64,000 bases of DNA from Pseudomonas anatoliensis (GCF_017976235.1 NZ_JACVHC010000008.1:248001-312000), one strand, 5' to 3'; shown: positions 33,576 through 42,249, counted from the stretch's first letter. The notes: a model not told the origin generated them from the sequence alone. Numbers and translations are program-made.

Positions 33576-35276
33576 TCAGTCCTTGGTGACCCGGTTGATT
33601 TCTTCCAGGCTGGTAATGCCTTGCATGGCCTTGCGCAGACCTGAGGTACGCAAGTCGTCGTAGCCGTCGCGGCGCATCTGAATGTCGATTTCCAGCGAGT
33701 TGCCCTCGGCCATGATCAGTCGTTGCAGGTCTGCTGTGTTCTTCACCACTTCATAAATCCCCACGCGTCCCTTGTAACCGCCATTGCAGTGATCGCAACC
33801 GACTGGCTCGTAGATCGTGAAACTGCCGATGCGTTCCTCGGGGAAGCCTTCCTTGATCAGGGTTTCGCGCGGAATCTCGATGGCTCTCTTGCAGTGGCTG
33901 CACAACTTGCGCGCCAGCCGCTGGGCGATGATCAGGCTGACAGAGGTGGCGATGTTGAAACCGGGGATACCCATGTTGTGCAGTCGCGTCAGGGTTTCGG
34001 CGGCGCTGTTGGTGTGCAGTGTGGACAATACGAGGTGACCGGTTTGCGCAGCCTTGATCGCGATCTCGGCGGTTTCCAGATCGCGGATCTCGCCGACCAT
34101 GATCACGTCCGGATCCTGACGCAGAAACGAGCGCAAGGCCTGGGCAAAGTCGAGCCCCTGCCTGGGGTTGACGTTGACCTGGTTGATGCCTTCCATGTTG
34201 ATCTCCACCGGGTCTTCGGCGGTGGATATGTTGATGTCGACCGTGTTGAGAATATTCAGCCCGGTGTACAGCGACACGGTTTTGCCCGAGCCAGTGGGGC
34301 CGGTGACCAGAATCATCCCTTGTGGCTGCTTCAGTGCTGCCAAATACAGCTCTTTCTGCTCAGGCTCATAGCCGAGGGCGTCGATGCCCATCTGCGCGCT
34401 GGAGGGGTCGAGGATCCGGATCACCACTTTCTCGCCCCACAGGGTCGGCAGGGTATTGACCCGGAAGTCGATCGACTTGCTTTTGGACAGGCGCATCTTG
34501 ATCCGTCCGTCCTGCGGTTTGCGCCGTTCCGAGATGTCGAGGCTGGCCATGACTTTCAAACGTGCGGCGATGCGCCCGGCCAGTTGGATCGGCGGCCTGG
34601 CCACCTCGCGCAAAATGCCGTCGGTGCGCACCCGTACCCGGTAGTTCTTTTCGTAAGGCTCGAAATGCAGGTCGGAGGAGCCGCTCTTGATCGCATCGAG
34701 CAGCATCTTGTGGACGAAACGCACCACCGGCGCATCGTCGGCGTCTTGCCCGCCGATGGCGTCCTGCTTGTTGTCGTCGATCGATTCGACATCGAGGCCG
34801 TCGAGATCAACGTCGGCCATGTCTTCGAGACCGCTGGCGTGGGTGTCGAAGAATTTTTCGATGGCGTCGCTGAGCTTGTCGTCCTCCACCAGGATGGCTT
34901 CGGTGCTCAATCCGGTGCTGAACTGGATGTCGTTGATCGCTTGATGATTGCTGGGGTCGGAAATCCCCACGAACAGCTTGTTGCCGCGTCGCCACAAGGG
35001 CAGGGCGTGATGCTGGCGTATCAGTTTTTCACTGACCAGGCCTTTGGGCTGGGTTTCCTTGTCCAGGCAATTAAGGTCGAGGAACGCCATGCCAAAGTGC
35101 TCGGAGGCGATCTCGGCTACCTGCGCGCTCTTTACCAGTTTGTTCTGCACCAGATAACTGACCAGCGACAGCCGATTGCGCTGGGCCTGTTGCGAGGCCT
35201 GCTCGGCGCTTTTTTCCGTCAGCAGTTCGGCCTGCACCAATTGTTTGGCCAGACCGCTCAGAGCGATGTCATTCAT
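33576..35276 (-). CDS. pilB: Type IV pilus extension ATPase PilB
   Basis: Hexameric ATPase that powers pilus extension. 566 residues, the same length I recall for P. aeruginosa PilB. An N-terminal GspE N-domain (about 20-140) is followed by a linker rich in Asp and then the ATPase domain. Walker A GPTGSGKT is at 326-333, with an Asp box DVNISTAEDPVE, Walker B IMVGEIRD and a His box TLHTNSAAETLTRL. A zinc-binding pair of CxxC motifs (CSHC and CDHC) is near 460-505. No retraction ATPase (pilT) is in the window. Divergent from pilA. Confidence 0.97.
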   Translation of the reverse strand: MNDIALSGLAKQLVQAELLTEKSAEQASQQAQRNRLSLVSYLVQNKLVKSAQVAEIASEHFGMAFLDLNCLDKETQPKGLVSEKLIRQHHALPLWRRGNKLFVGISDPSNHQAINDIQFSTGLSTEAILVEDDKLSDAIEKFFDTHASGLEDMADVDLDGLDVESIDDNKQDAIGGQDADDAPVVRFVHKMLLDAIKSGSSDLHFEPYEKNYRVRVRTDGILREVARPPIQLAGRIAARLKVMASLDISERRKPQDGRIKMRLSKSKSIDFRVNTLPTLWGEKVVIRILDPSSAQMGIDALGYEPEQKELYLAALKQPQGMILVTGPTGSGKTVSLYTGLNILNTVDINISTAEDPVEINMEGINQVNVNPRQGLDFAQALRSFLRQDPDVIMVGEIRDLETAEIAIKAAQTGHLVLSTLHTNSAAETLTRLHNMGIPGFNIATSVSLIIAQRLARKLCSHCKRAIEIPRETLIKEGFPEERIGSFTIYEPVGCDHCNGGYKGRVGIYEVVKNTADLQRLIMAEGNSLEIDIQMRRDGYDDLRTSGLRKAMQGITSLEEINRVTKD

Positions 35277-35436
35277 GGGGATTCCGCACGCTTGCCGTTC
35301 ATGACTTATAGCCTAGTCAAGTGAGAGCGCCTAACACGGTCGGTGCAGGTGACAAAAAGTGTCAGATAGTGCGGTTGCGGGTTGTAGGAAACTGCGTAGG
35401 GCGACGCTGGCGCTTTGTGTGCAGGGCTCAGGCGCT

Positions 35437-35451
35437 TGGCATGGGCTATGC
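35437..35451 (+). promoter_or_regulatory. Sigma-54 promoter of pilA
   Basis: TGGCAT at 35437-35442, a 6-base gap, then TGC at 35449-35451: GG and GC are 12 bp apart, as sigma-54 requires. It is about 50 bp upstream of the pilA start. PilR, encoded at 11731-13077, is the expected activator. Confidence 0.85.
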
Positions 35452-35500
35452 TCGGTTCATCTCAGATCATGAGATTTCGACTCATGCATGGAGCGTTTCT

Positions 35501-35941
35501 ATGAAAAAACAACAAGGTTTTACGCTGATCGAGCTGCTGATCGTTGTGGCGATCATCGGGATTCTGGCGACTATCGCCCTGCCGCAGTATTCGAAATATC
35601 AGGCGCGATCCAAGGTAACGGCGGGGCTGGCAGAGATCAGCGCTCTGAAAGTGCCGTTTGAAGACACCATCAATCAGGGCACCGATCCGACGCTGACACT
35701 GGTGGCCGGTGGTGCTGCGGCGACGACATCCAACTGTACATTGGCGGCTACGGGCACAGCCTCGTCGGGTGCCGGTTCAATCACTTGCACACTGGTCAAT
35801 GCGCCAGGTCCGGTGCTGGGCAAAACCATCACACTCAGTCGCTCAGGCGCAACCACGGGTGCCACATCGGGCGTGTGGACGTGTGCAACGACGGTTAATG
35901 CCGAATATTCCCCTAAAGGCTGCACGGCCAGCGGTGCGTAA
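35501..35941 (+). CDS. pilA: Major type IV pilin PilA
   Basis: Structural subunit of the pilus fibre. ATG at 35501 with GGAG 7 bases before it. The leader MKKQQG is cut after G6, giving FTLIELLIVVAIIGILATIALPQYSKYQARSK with Glu at mature position 5. 146 residues. The globular part is rich in Thr, Ala and Gly with four cysteines at C79, C96, C128 and C141; the last pair would form the usual C-terminal disulfide loop and the first pair may be a second bridge. Basic residues are few after residue 50. Divergent from pilB; followed by a strong terminator. Confidence 0.95.
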   Translation: MKKQQGFTLIELLIVVAIIGILATIALPQYSKYQARSKVTAGLAEISALKVPFEDTINQGTDPTLTLVAGGAAATTSNCTLAATGTASSGAGSITCTLVNAPGPVLGKTITLSRSGATTGATSGVWTCATTVNAEYSPKGCTASGA

Positions 35942-35963
35942 TTCGTCAGGCTACATTCAATAG

Positions 35964-35988
35964 ATGCCCCGCAATGCGGGGCATTTTT
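35964..35988 (+). terminator. Terminator after pilA
   Basis: Perfect 9-bp stem ATGCCCCGC / GCGGGGCAT with a 3-base loop and five T, 23 bp after the pilA stop. The following stretch to 36158 is AT-rich with no gene. Confidence 0.92.
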
Positions 35989-36158
35989 CATTGCGCAGCG
36001 CTTCACAAAAGCTTCAATAATTTCAGCGCCTTAGGAACTTTTCAAAAAGCCGCAACTTGCATGTGAATATTCAACAAGTCATGCATTTTGCATGAATCCG
36101 GAATTTTGCATTATTTGTAAGCTGTTGATTTATAACGATTTTATGTCTTCCAAAAAGT

Positions 36159-36174
36159 TGGCACAGCGTTCGCA
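36159..36174 (+). promoter_or_regulatory. Sigma-54-like promoter before the BON protein gene
   Basis: TGGCAC at 36159-36164, five bases, then TCGCA at 36170-36174. The GG and GC pairs are 12 bp apart and the -24 half is a perfect consensus; the -12 half has one mismatch (TCGC for TTGC). It is 65 bp upstream of the gene at 36240, and the region between has no other good promoter that I can see. Confidence 0.6.
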
Positions 36175-36239
36175 ATATCTACGGTAACCCTGCTGACAAG
36201 ACATCCAGCAGACTTTCCAGAAAAACAGGAGTTACTCGT

Positions 36240-36596
36240 ATGAAGAAGTTCGCTATCACTGCCGCTGCTGCTACCGCGCTGACCCTGACCATGGCTTCCG
36301 GTGCATTCGCACAATCGGCTCAGGCTACCCAGGCTCCAATGACTCTGGCTGCCGGTGAAGTCACCGAGATGAAACAAGATACTTCCGATACCTGGATCAC
36401 CACCAAGGTCAAAGCTGACCTGGTAACCGAAAAAGGCATTCCAGGTACCGACATTAAAGTTGAAACCAACCAAGGCGTTGTATCGCTGTCGTCGACTACT
36501 GCCGTAACCGATTCGCAGAAAACTACTGCAGTAGCCATCGCCAAGAAAATCAAAGGCGTTAAAGCGGTCTCCGCTGACGGCCTGAAAGCCGAGTAA
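36240..36596 (+). CDS. Periplasmic BON-domain protein
   Basis: 118-residue exported protein. Signal peptide MKKFAITAAAATALTLTMASGAFA, a short Ala/Gln-rich linker, then one BON domain (about 48-116): DTWITTKVKADLVTEKGIPGTDIKVETNQGVVSLSS and the AVAIAKKIKGVKAVSADGL ending are the two halves of the fold. BON proteins such as OsmY bind phospholipids or stabilise the envelope under stress. Strong AGGAG before the ATG. It stands alone, with a sigma-54-like site upstream and a terminator downstream. Codon use is that of a well-expressed gene. Confidence 0.88.
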   Translation: MKKFAITAAAATALTLTMASGAFAQSAQATQAPMTLAAGEVTEMKQDTSDTWITTKVKADLVTEKGIPGTDIKVETNQGVVSLSSTTAVTDSQKTTAVAIAKKIKGVKAVSADGLKAE

Positions 36597-36703
36597 GGCA
36601 TGACTTCTCGCCTGGACCGGGAGAAGGGGCGACAGACGGGCCGAGCAATACGTCTGCCGCAACTTTAGAGTTCATGCGACCGGTCACACGGATGTGACCA
36701 TTA

Positions 36704-36740
36704 CAGGCCCCGGCACTTTGTGTCGGGGCCTGTTTTATTT
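36704..36740 (+). terminator. Terminator after the BON protein gene
   Basis: Stem CAGGCCCCGGCA / TGTCGGGGCCTG with a 5-base loop, followed by TTTTATTTT. It lies about 107 bp after the stop; the 36597-36703 stretch between is a 3' untranslated region in which I see no gene. Confidence 0.9.
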
Positions 36741-36749
36741 TGTAGAAGC

Positions 36750-36830
36750 AAAAAGATCGCAGCCTTCGGCAGCTCCTACACAGGAATGTGGTTCCCCTGT
36801 AGGAGCTGCCGAAGGCTGCGATCTTTTGAT
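36750..36830. repeat. REP pair, GTAGGAGCTGCCGAAGGCTG family
   Basis: Two inverted, essentially identical units, AAAAGATCGCAGCCTTCGGC plus AGCTCCTACA and its complement, around a short spacer. It sits directly against the 3' end of the DUF2845 gene. Confidence 0.9.
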
Positions 36831-36834
36831 CTGT

Positions 36835-37134
36835 TCAGTTACCGCGTTTGCTATTGATCTGCTTCAGGCGATTGCCTTCGAAACGCAGGTATTGATACAT
36901 GCCGTTGCTCGGGCCGTAGGTCCATTCCTCGACCTGAAACTCTTCCCGGCGATTGGCGCTGCGTTTGTAACCCAGCACATCGCGGCTCACCGGCTCGCCG
37001 CACTTCTGTAGCACCTCGCTTGCGCGGTCGCCGAGGCTGATCAGTTGGCTGCCGCAACGCAGCGTATCGGAGGCCAACGCCTGGCCAGCAACGAATGTCA
37101 GTGCCATTGCCGCCAGCCATTTGCGTTTGCTCAT
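36835..37134 (-). CDS. DUF2845 family exported protein
   Basis: 99-residue protein with a signal peptide (MSKRKWLAAMALTFVAGQALA) and a short domain with two cysteines, in DTLRCGSQLISLGDRASEVLQKCGEPVSRD. That is the DUF2845 pattern: a small SmpA/BamE-like fold with the GD...EV...CGEP motif. Probably periplasmic, with C27 and C45 able to form a disulfide. Its start overlaps the stop of the large DUF748 gene by 4 bp, so the two are translated together and may act in the same envelope process. Function unknown. Confidence 0.82.
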   Translation of the reverse strand: MSKRKWLAAMALTFVAGQALASDTLRCGSQLISLGDRASEVLQKCGEPVSRDVLGYKRSANRREEFQVEEWTYGPSNGMYQYLRFEGNRLKQINSKRGN

Positions 37135-40082
37135 TCGGCATCCAGATGCATTTGCGTCACTACCCGACCGTCGCTTTCAGCCTCGCCCAGATTGGTGTCG
37201 ATGAAGTACACGCGGTCGTCAGCCAGTTGGCCCTTGTCCACCAGAAAATCCTTGATGCTGCTGGCACGGTCCTGACCCAACTGACGCAGCAGCACATCGC
37301 TGGTACTCCAGAACTGGATCACGCCTGCGCGCATTTTCGCTGTGCGTTCTTCCTTGCCCAGATCCTTCCATTCGGCCGGCGGCTGAGTCTTCAGACGGGT
37401 GCGATAAATGCCTTCGAGCAGTGGGCCTTTCTCGCTGTCCGGCACGTCAATCAAGGACGCCTGAGCCGGGACTTTATCGCCGCGGCGCTGGAGCATCTTG
37501 TAGTAGTTGTATTGGTATTCACGTTCCAGGCGCTGTTCGGCGAGCAATGGGCCGTCGCTGCTTTTGGCGGCGACACCCTCGATTTCCAGGCGCAGGGCCG
37601 GACGCTCCTTGAGTGCCTGGGACAGCTTGATCAGCGCACCCTCGGCATCCTTGTTCAACTCGCTGGAGCCCGGCGCGAACGACACTGTGCCGAGATCCTG
37701 GGAGCCGCCACCACTGACCAATCCACCAATCATCTTGAATGGCGCCGCAGCGGCTTTGACGATCAGATTGCGCAGGGTCTGCCAGACAATCGGCATCACG
37801 CTGAATTGCGGATTGTTCAAGTCGCCCGTTACGGGTAATTCGATGGAGATTTTGCCGTCGACGTCTTTGAGCAACGCGATTGCCAGTTTCAGCGGCAGGC
37901 TTGTCGCGTCCGGACTGTCGACTCTCTCACCCAGTTGCAATTGCTCGACCACCACTTTGTTCTCGGCCTTCAGTTGGCCCTTGGTGATCAGGTAATGCAG
38001 GTCGAGGTTGAGCCGGCCCTTGCGGATGCGGTATCCGGCGAATTTGCCGGAGTAGGGCGTCAGGGTGGTCAGCTCGACCCGTTTGAAACTGGTGGTGATG
38101 TCGAGGCTGGCCATCGGGTCGAACGGATTGACCGCACCCTTGATAGTCACCGGCGCATAGCGATCAACCTTGCCTTTGATATCGACAGTGGCCGGTTTCG
38201 ACTGTCGACTGTCGATGGTGCCGATCTGGCCGTTGAGTTGCTGGACAGCGGTGGCGAAATTCGGCGTCAGGCTGAAGTCGGCGAAGTTGGCCGAGCCGTC
38301 GTTGATGGCGATACCACCGATGCGAATGCCCAGTGGTTTGTCTTTGCTGGCCGGTTTGGCGGCGGCGGTTTTTGCGCCGCTGTCGGCAGGCTGCGGAATC
38401 AGCAGATCATCGATGTTGGTGGTGCGGTCATCGTTGATCATGAAGCGCACGTACGGCTGGAACAGGTTGACCTTGTCGATCGACAGGCTGTCGCCGTGCT
38501 GGTAGTTCAGGCCTTCCACGACCACTTGCTGCCACTTGAGGAAGTCGCGGGTTTTCAGGGTGTCGAGGGTGTGCAGTTGATCGATCTGCGCGCGGCCGGT
38601 CACGCTGAGCGCCAGCGGTTCGGTGCTCTTGAGGTTGACCTTGAGGTCACTGCCGAGCATGCCGCTGCGCAATTCGAGACGAATGAACGGATTGATGTAG
38701 GACTGCGCGACACGCAGGTCGATGTCCTGGGTTTTAACGTTGAGCTGGGCGTTGACCGGCGCCAGATTGACCGTGCCATCGGCGAGGATCTTGCCCTGCT
38801 TGCCCAGCCCGGTATCGAGCTTGAGCTTGAAGGGTGAGCCATTGAGGCTGTCAAAATCCTGCAGATCGACGTTCAGCGGGGTGACATCCAGTGTCACCGG
38901 TGGATTGGCCGACCGGTCGGCCAGATGGACGGTGTAGTTGCGCAGTTGCACATCTTTGAGCAGTACTTGCCATGGCTTGTCTGGCGCGCTCGGTTCAGGT
39001 TTCGGCGAATCGGCGGTTGCGGGTGTGCTGGCCGGTTCGGCGGCGGCTTTGGCGGCAGGTTTCGACGGCTGGCTGGCGAACAGTTTCTGCCAGTCCAGTT
39101 GCCCGTCGGCCTCCAGAGCGGCCCAGGTTTCGAGTTTCTGGCTGCGAATCTTGCCGACTACCACTTGCTGTTTCGCCAGGTCCACCGAGGTCTCGCTGAT
39201 GTCGAGGCGTTCGAGTTTTGCCAGTGGGCGTCCATCGGGTGCCTTGATCGCGAACGGCGCGATGCTCACCGCAACGTTGTTCAACTGCAGCTCGGTTTGT
39301 TTCGACAGATTGAGTTTGTATTCGGTGCTGAGGTTCATTACGCCGTTTTCAAGAACCAAGGGCACTGCGTCTCGCACGTAAGGCCAAAACGCTTTCATAT
39401 TGCCGTCGGTAATTTTCAGCGTGCCTTCGGAGGCGATCGGGATCAGGCTGAAATTGCCGCTCCAGTCGATTCGGCCACCGTTGGGGCCAATCGCGACCAG
39501 AGTCATGTCGGCGCTGTCTTCGGGCAGGGTGCTGAGATTTTTCAGCTCGAAGTTGAGATCGTCGTAGAGGAATTCGATGGGTTCGCTCGGGCGCACATCC
39601 TGAAAGTGCACGACACCGTTGGCGAGTTTGATCTGGTCGATGCGCAGAGGAAACGGCTTGGCTTCGGGATCGACGGGTGTCGGTTCGCTGGCGGGTATGT
39701 TGAACAGACCGAGCAGGTTGAGCTTGCCGTCTTTGGCGAAGAGGATTTCGGTCTTCGGTTTGTCCAGTTCGATGTTGGACAGATGGACTGCTTTCGTCCA
39801 CAGGCTGTCGAGCTCCAGGTCGGCGTACAGGCGTTCAAAACCGACCTGTTCTTTGCCGGGCTCACCGATGACCAGGCCCCACAAGGTGACTTCAAGGCTG
39901 AACGGATTGAGTTCGATGCGCTGGATATGCGCAGGCACCGCCGCGTAGTTGGCCAGTTGCTGGTTGGCAACACGCAAGGCGATGCCCGGTAAAATCAGAA
40001 ACCCCAGCAAGCTGTAAAGGGCCAGAACGGTCAACAGTGCGCCAATCGCGCGAATCAATCCTTTGGGCATGTGCGGCTTCAT
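37131..40082 (-). CDS. DUF748 (AsmA-like) large envelope protein
   Basis: 983-residue protein from ATG 40082 (MKPHMPKGLIRAIGALLTVLALYSLLGFLILP). One N-terminal membrane helix is followed by a very long periplasmic beta-rich part with AsmA/DUF748 repeats, e.g. LNPFSLEVTLWGLVIG, LYADLELDSLWTKAVHLSNIELDKP and GIRIGGIAINDGSANFADFSL. These proteins are thought to bridge the periplasm and move or organise lipids. An Ala/Pro-rich linker lies near the middle. The C-terminus looks OmpA-like: FAPGSSELNKDAEGALIKL then LRLEIEGVA. A second ATG 12 bases downstream is an equal choice. Coupled to DUF2845 by a 4-bp overlap. Confidence 0.85.
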   Translation of the reverse strand: MKPHMPKGLIRAIGALLTVLALYSLLGFLILPGIALRVANQQLANYAAVPAHIQRIELNPFSLEVTLWGLVIGEPGKEQVGFERLYADLELDSLWTKAVHLSNIELDKPKTEILFAKDGKLNLLGLFNIPASEPTPVDPEAKPFPLRIDQIKLANGVVHFQDVRPSEPIEFLYDDLNFELKNLSTLPEDSADMTLVAIGPNGGRIDWSGNFSLIPIASEGTLKITDGNMKAFWPYVRDAVPLVLENGVMNLSTEYKLNLSKQTELQLNNVAVSIAPFAIKAPDGRPLAKLERLDISETSVDLAKQQVVVGKIRSQKLETWAALEADGQLDWQKLFASQPSKPAAKAAAEPASTPATADSPKPEPSAPDKPWQVLLKDVQLRNYTVHLADRSANPPVTLDVTPLNVDLQDFDSLNGSPFKLKLDTGLGKQGKILADGTVNLAPVNAQLNVKTQDIDLRVAQSYINPFIRLELRSGMLGSDLKVNLKSTEPLALSVTGRAQIDQLHTLDTLKTRDFLKWQQVVVEGLNYQHGDSLSIDKVNLFQPYVRFMINDDRTTNIDDLLIPQPADSGAKTAAAKPASKDKPLGIRIGGIAINDGSANFADFSLTPNFATAVQQLNGQIGTIDSRQSKPATVDIKGKVDRYAPVTIKGAVNPFDPMASLDITTSFKRVELTTLTPYSGKFAGYRIRKGRLNLDLHYLITKGQLKAENKVVVEQLQLGERVDSPDATSLPLKLAIALLKDVDGKISIELPVTGDLNNPQFSVMPIVWQTLRNLIVKAAAAPFKMIGGLVSGGGSQDLGTVSFAPGSSELNKDAEGALIKLSQALKERPALRLEIEGVAAKSSDGPLLAEQRLEREYQYNYYKMLQRRGDKVPAQASLIDVPDSEKGPLLEGIYRTRLKTQPPAEWKDLGKEERTAKMRAGVIQFWSTSDVLLRQLGQDRASSIKDFLVDKGQLADDRVYFIDTNLGEAESDGRVVTQMHLDAE

Positions 40083-40175
40083 CTGTCGTAATCGGAGTGC
40101 CTTGGAGTATGGCACGCGATTCTGGTTCCGAAGTACCTGGTGTGGAGCAGGATTGTTCAGATTTGTCTGCAATTT

Positions 40176-40254
40176 TGTAGGAGCTGCCGCAGGCTGCGAT
40201 CTTTTGATCAAAAAAAACAAAGTCAAAAGATCGCAGCCTGCGGCAGCTCCTACA
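40176..40254. repeat. REP pair, GTAGGAGCTGCCGCAGGCTG variant
   Basis: Inverted pair in which both arms carry GCCGCAGGCTG instead of GCCGAAGGCTG, so the two arms share the same change and still pair perfectly. Lies between the start region of the DUF748 gene and the end of the methyltransferase gene. Confidence 0.9.
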
Positions 40255-40265
40255 TGGGAATGTGT

Positions 40266-41282
40266 TCAGAGTTGCAGGATCAGGGTTTTCAGTGGCGGCT
40301 GTTGGTCCAGCGACGGGAAATCCGCGCCCGGGGTCATCACGCTCCACTCACGCACCGGGCGCCCGGCCTTCTCGGCGCAACGCAGGACCTGTTCGCGCCA
40401 GTCGTCCATGCTGACTTTCGCCAGGTTGTTGCAGCAGATCAGTACACCGTTGTCGGCGGTGGTCAGCAGGGCTGGTTTGAGCAGACTTTGATAGTCGCGC
40501 AGCAGGTCGACGGTGCCGAACGCGCTCTTGGCCCAGGCCGGCGGATCGAGCAGCACCAGATCGTATTGGCGCTGTTCCAGGCGCTGATAGCTCGGCAGTT
40601 TCTGCCCGCGTCGTTGACTGATGGGCAGACCGGCCAGTTGGCGGATGGCCGGAAAGTAGTCGGACTGGACGAACTCCATTTCCGGCAACTGCGGATTGAG
40701 CAAACCGTTTTCGCGACCGACCGCGAGATTGCCCTCGGCAAAATCCAGGTTGCACACTTCACGGGCACCACCGGCCGCGGCACTCAAGCCAACGCCGCAG
40801 GTGTAGGCGAACAGGTTGAGCACGCTTTTGCCTCTGGCGTGATCCTTGACCCAGCCGCGGGTGTTGCGCAGGTCGAGGAACAGCAGCGGATCCTGCCCGG
40901 CATGGCGTCCGCGTACTCGGTAATTCAGGCCCCATTCGTGACCGACCAGATCCGCCAGTGCAGCGTCGTCGGCGCGGTAGACGTGGTCTTCACGGTCGAT
41001 ACGCGAATTGCCGCGAGAACGGTCGTTGTAGACCAGCAAGGTCTCCAGGCCCAGGGTCTGGTTGACGATGGCGTGCAGTTGCAGCAACTCGTCACGCTCC
41101 AGCGTCTGGTGAAAGCTTTGCACCAGCAACTGCGGGCCGTAACGGTCGATGGTCAGGCCGCCGGCGCCTTCCTGGCTGCCATGGAACAGGCGATAGCAGT
41201 CGGTGCCCTGGCTGTGCAGTACAGAGAGCAAGTCCTGACGTTGATCGAGGGCGGCGCGCAGCGCCTGATTCAAGGAAGACAT
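40266..41282 (-). CDS. Class I SAM-dependent rRNA methyltransferase (RlmI/RlmK-like)
   Basis: 338-residue methyltransferase of the COG1092 type. An RFHGSQEGAGGLTIDRYGPQLLVQ-type segment near residue 32 is the family's middle domain. The SAM motif is VLNLFAYTCGVGLSAAAGGA (about 152-171), and the catalytic-loop signature LVLLDPPAWAKSAFG follows near 245. Compared with E. coli RlmI it lacks the N-terminal PUA domain, so the RNA-binding mode and target base are unknown; 5-methylcytosine in 23S rRNA is the usual activity of the family. Single gene between two same-strand neighbours. Confidence 0.85.
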   Translation of the reverse strand: MSSLNQALRAALDQRQDLLSVLHSQGTDCYRLFHGSQEGAGGLTIDRYGPQLLVQSFHQTLERDELLQLHAIVNQTLGLETLLVYNDRSRGNSRIDREDHVYRADDAALADLVGHEWGLNYRVRGRHAGQDPLLFLDLRNTRGWVKDHARGKSVLNLFAYTCGVGLSAAAGGAREVCNLDFAEGNLAVGRENGLLNPQLPEMEFVQSDYFPAIRQLAGLPISQRRGQKLPSYQRLEQRQYDLVLLDPPAWAKSAFGTVDLLRDYQSLLKPALLTTADNGVLICCNNLAKVSMDDWREQVLRCAEKAGRPVREWSVMTPGADFPSLDQQPPLKTLILQL

Positions 41283-41376
41283 GCGGGCGCCTTGCTGGAG
41301 GGAATTGGGGCGCGGGAGTTTAGCAGCTTGGCGGGCGACCGAGGTGCTGCCTTCGCGAGCAAGCCTTTGGTTCCGG

Positions 41377-42249
41377 TCAGGTCAACAGCCCCATCCGCCG
41401 CTTTGCCCGTTGCACCGAGCCATTGCGCATCGCCCAGCGCAGCATCGGCGCGCTGCGCTTGACGCTGGCGCGGATCAGTTGGCGTTGCAGCGGATTCTGC
41501 CGGGCGTCGAGCATGTCGCTGGCCCAGTCTGGCAACAGGTCGATGCCGGCCTTCATCATCAGATCGCCAAATGGCCGCGCCATCAGGCTGGGGGCCGGGG
41601 CTTCGAGCAGCAGGCGCAGAACTTCGCGGCTGCGCTCATCACAGAGCAATTGCGGGCGCATGCGTTGCAGATAATCCGCCACGGCCTGCCGCGATTTCGG
41701 CACATCCCGGGCGCCGAGACGCTCGGCGACCACGGCGATTTCCGCGTAATAACGGTCCTGATCTTCCAATGACAACTGCGGATTGCGATAACGCAGATGC
41801 GCAGCGAGAAAGTTACTGACTTCCGCCACATGCACCCATGTCAGCAAATCCGGATCGCTGGCCGCATAAGGCCGGCCATCTGGCGCCGTGCCGACCACTT
41901 GCAGGTGAATGGTGCGGACTTTCTCGATCAACCAGTCGGCGTCGCGGCGTGAACCGAAAGTGGTGCCGGAGACAAACTGACTGGTGCGGCGCAAACGTCC
42001 GACCATGTCTTCACGAAAGTTCGAGTGGTCCCAGACCCCGGCCAGCGCCAGCGGATGCAGCGCCTGCAGCAATAGCGCACTGATACCGCCGATCAACATG
42101 CTGCTGAAGTCACCGTGCACCTGCCAACTGACCGACTCGGGACCAAACAGCCCCGGGTCGCCCTTGGGGTTTTCCAGATCAAGCTGACCGAGGGACAGAC
42201 CGGTCAGGCTCATGAGTTGGTTTTCGATACGGCTGCGGATGAATTCCAT
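41377..42249 (-). CDS. Oxygenase MpaB family protein (DUF2236)
   Basis: 290-residue protein of the DUF2236/MpaB group, relatives of latex-clearing protein and mycophenolic-acid MpaB, heme-type oxygenases. Family pattern seen: SWQVHGDFSSMLIGGISALLLQALHPLALAGVWDHSNFREDMVGRLRRTSQFVSGTTFG with the HP histidine, and a WVHVAEVSNFLAAHLRY segment with a second histidine. Those two histidines are the candidate heme or metal ligands. ATG at 42249 is preferred to a GTG two codons upstream. No signal peptide. Substrate unknown; neighbours acs and the methyltransferase give no clear hint. Confidence 0.83.
   Translation of the reverse strand: MEFIRSRIENQLMSLTGLSLGQLDLENPKGDPGLFGPESVSWQVHGDFSSMLIGGISALLLQALHPLALAGVWDHSNFREDMVGRLRRTSQFVSGTTFGSRRDADWLIEKVRTIHLQVVGTAPDGRPYAASDPDLLTWVHVAEVSNFLAAHLRYRNPQLSLEDQDRYYAEIAVVAERLGARDVPKSRQAVADYLQRMRPQLLCDERSREVLRLLLEAPAPSLMARPFGDLMMKAGIDLLPDWASDMLDARQNPLQRQLIRASVKRSAPMLRWAMRNGSVQRAKRRMGLLT

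Noticed and set aside
33723..35324. 533-codon frame antisense to pilB
   Set aside because: Same reasoning: third-position GC bias of pilB opens the opposite frame; no domain is visible.
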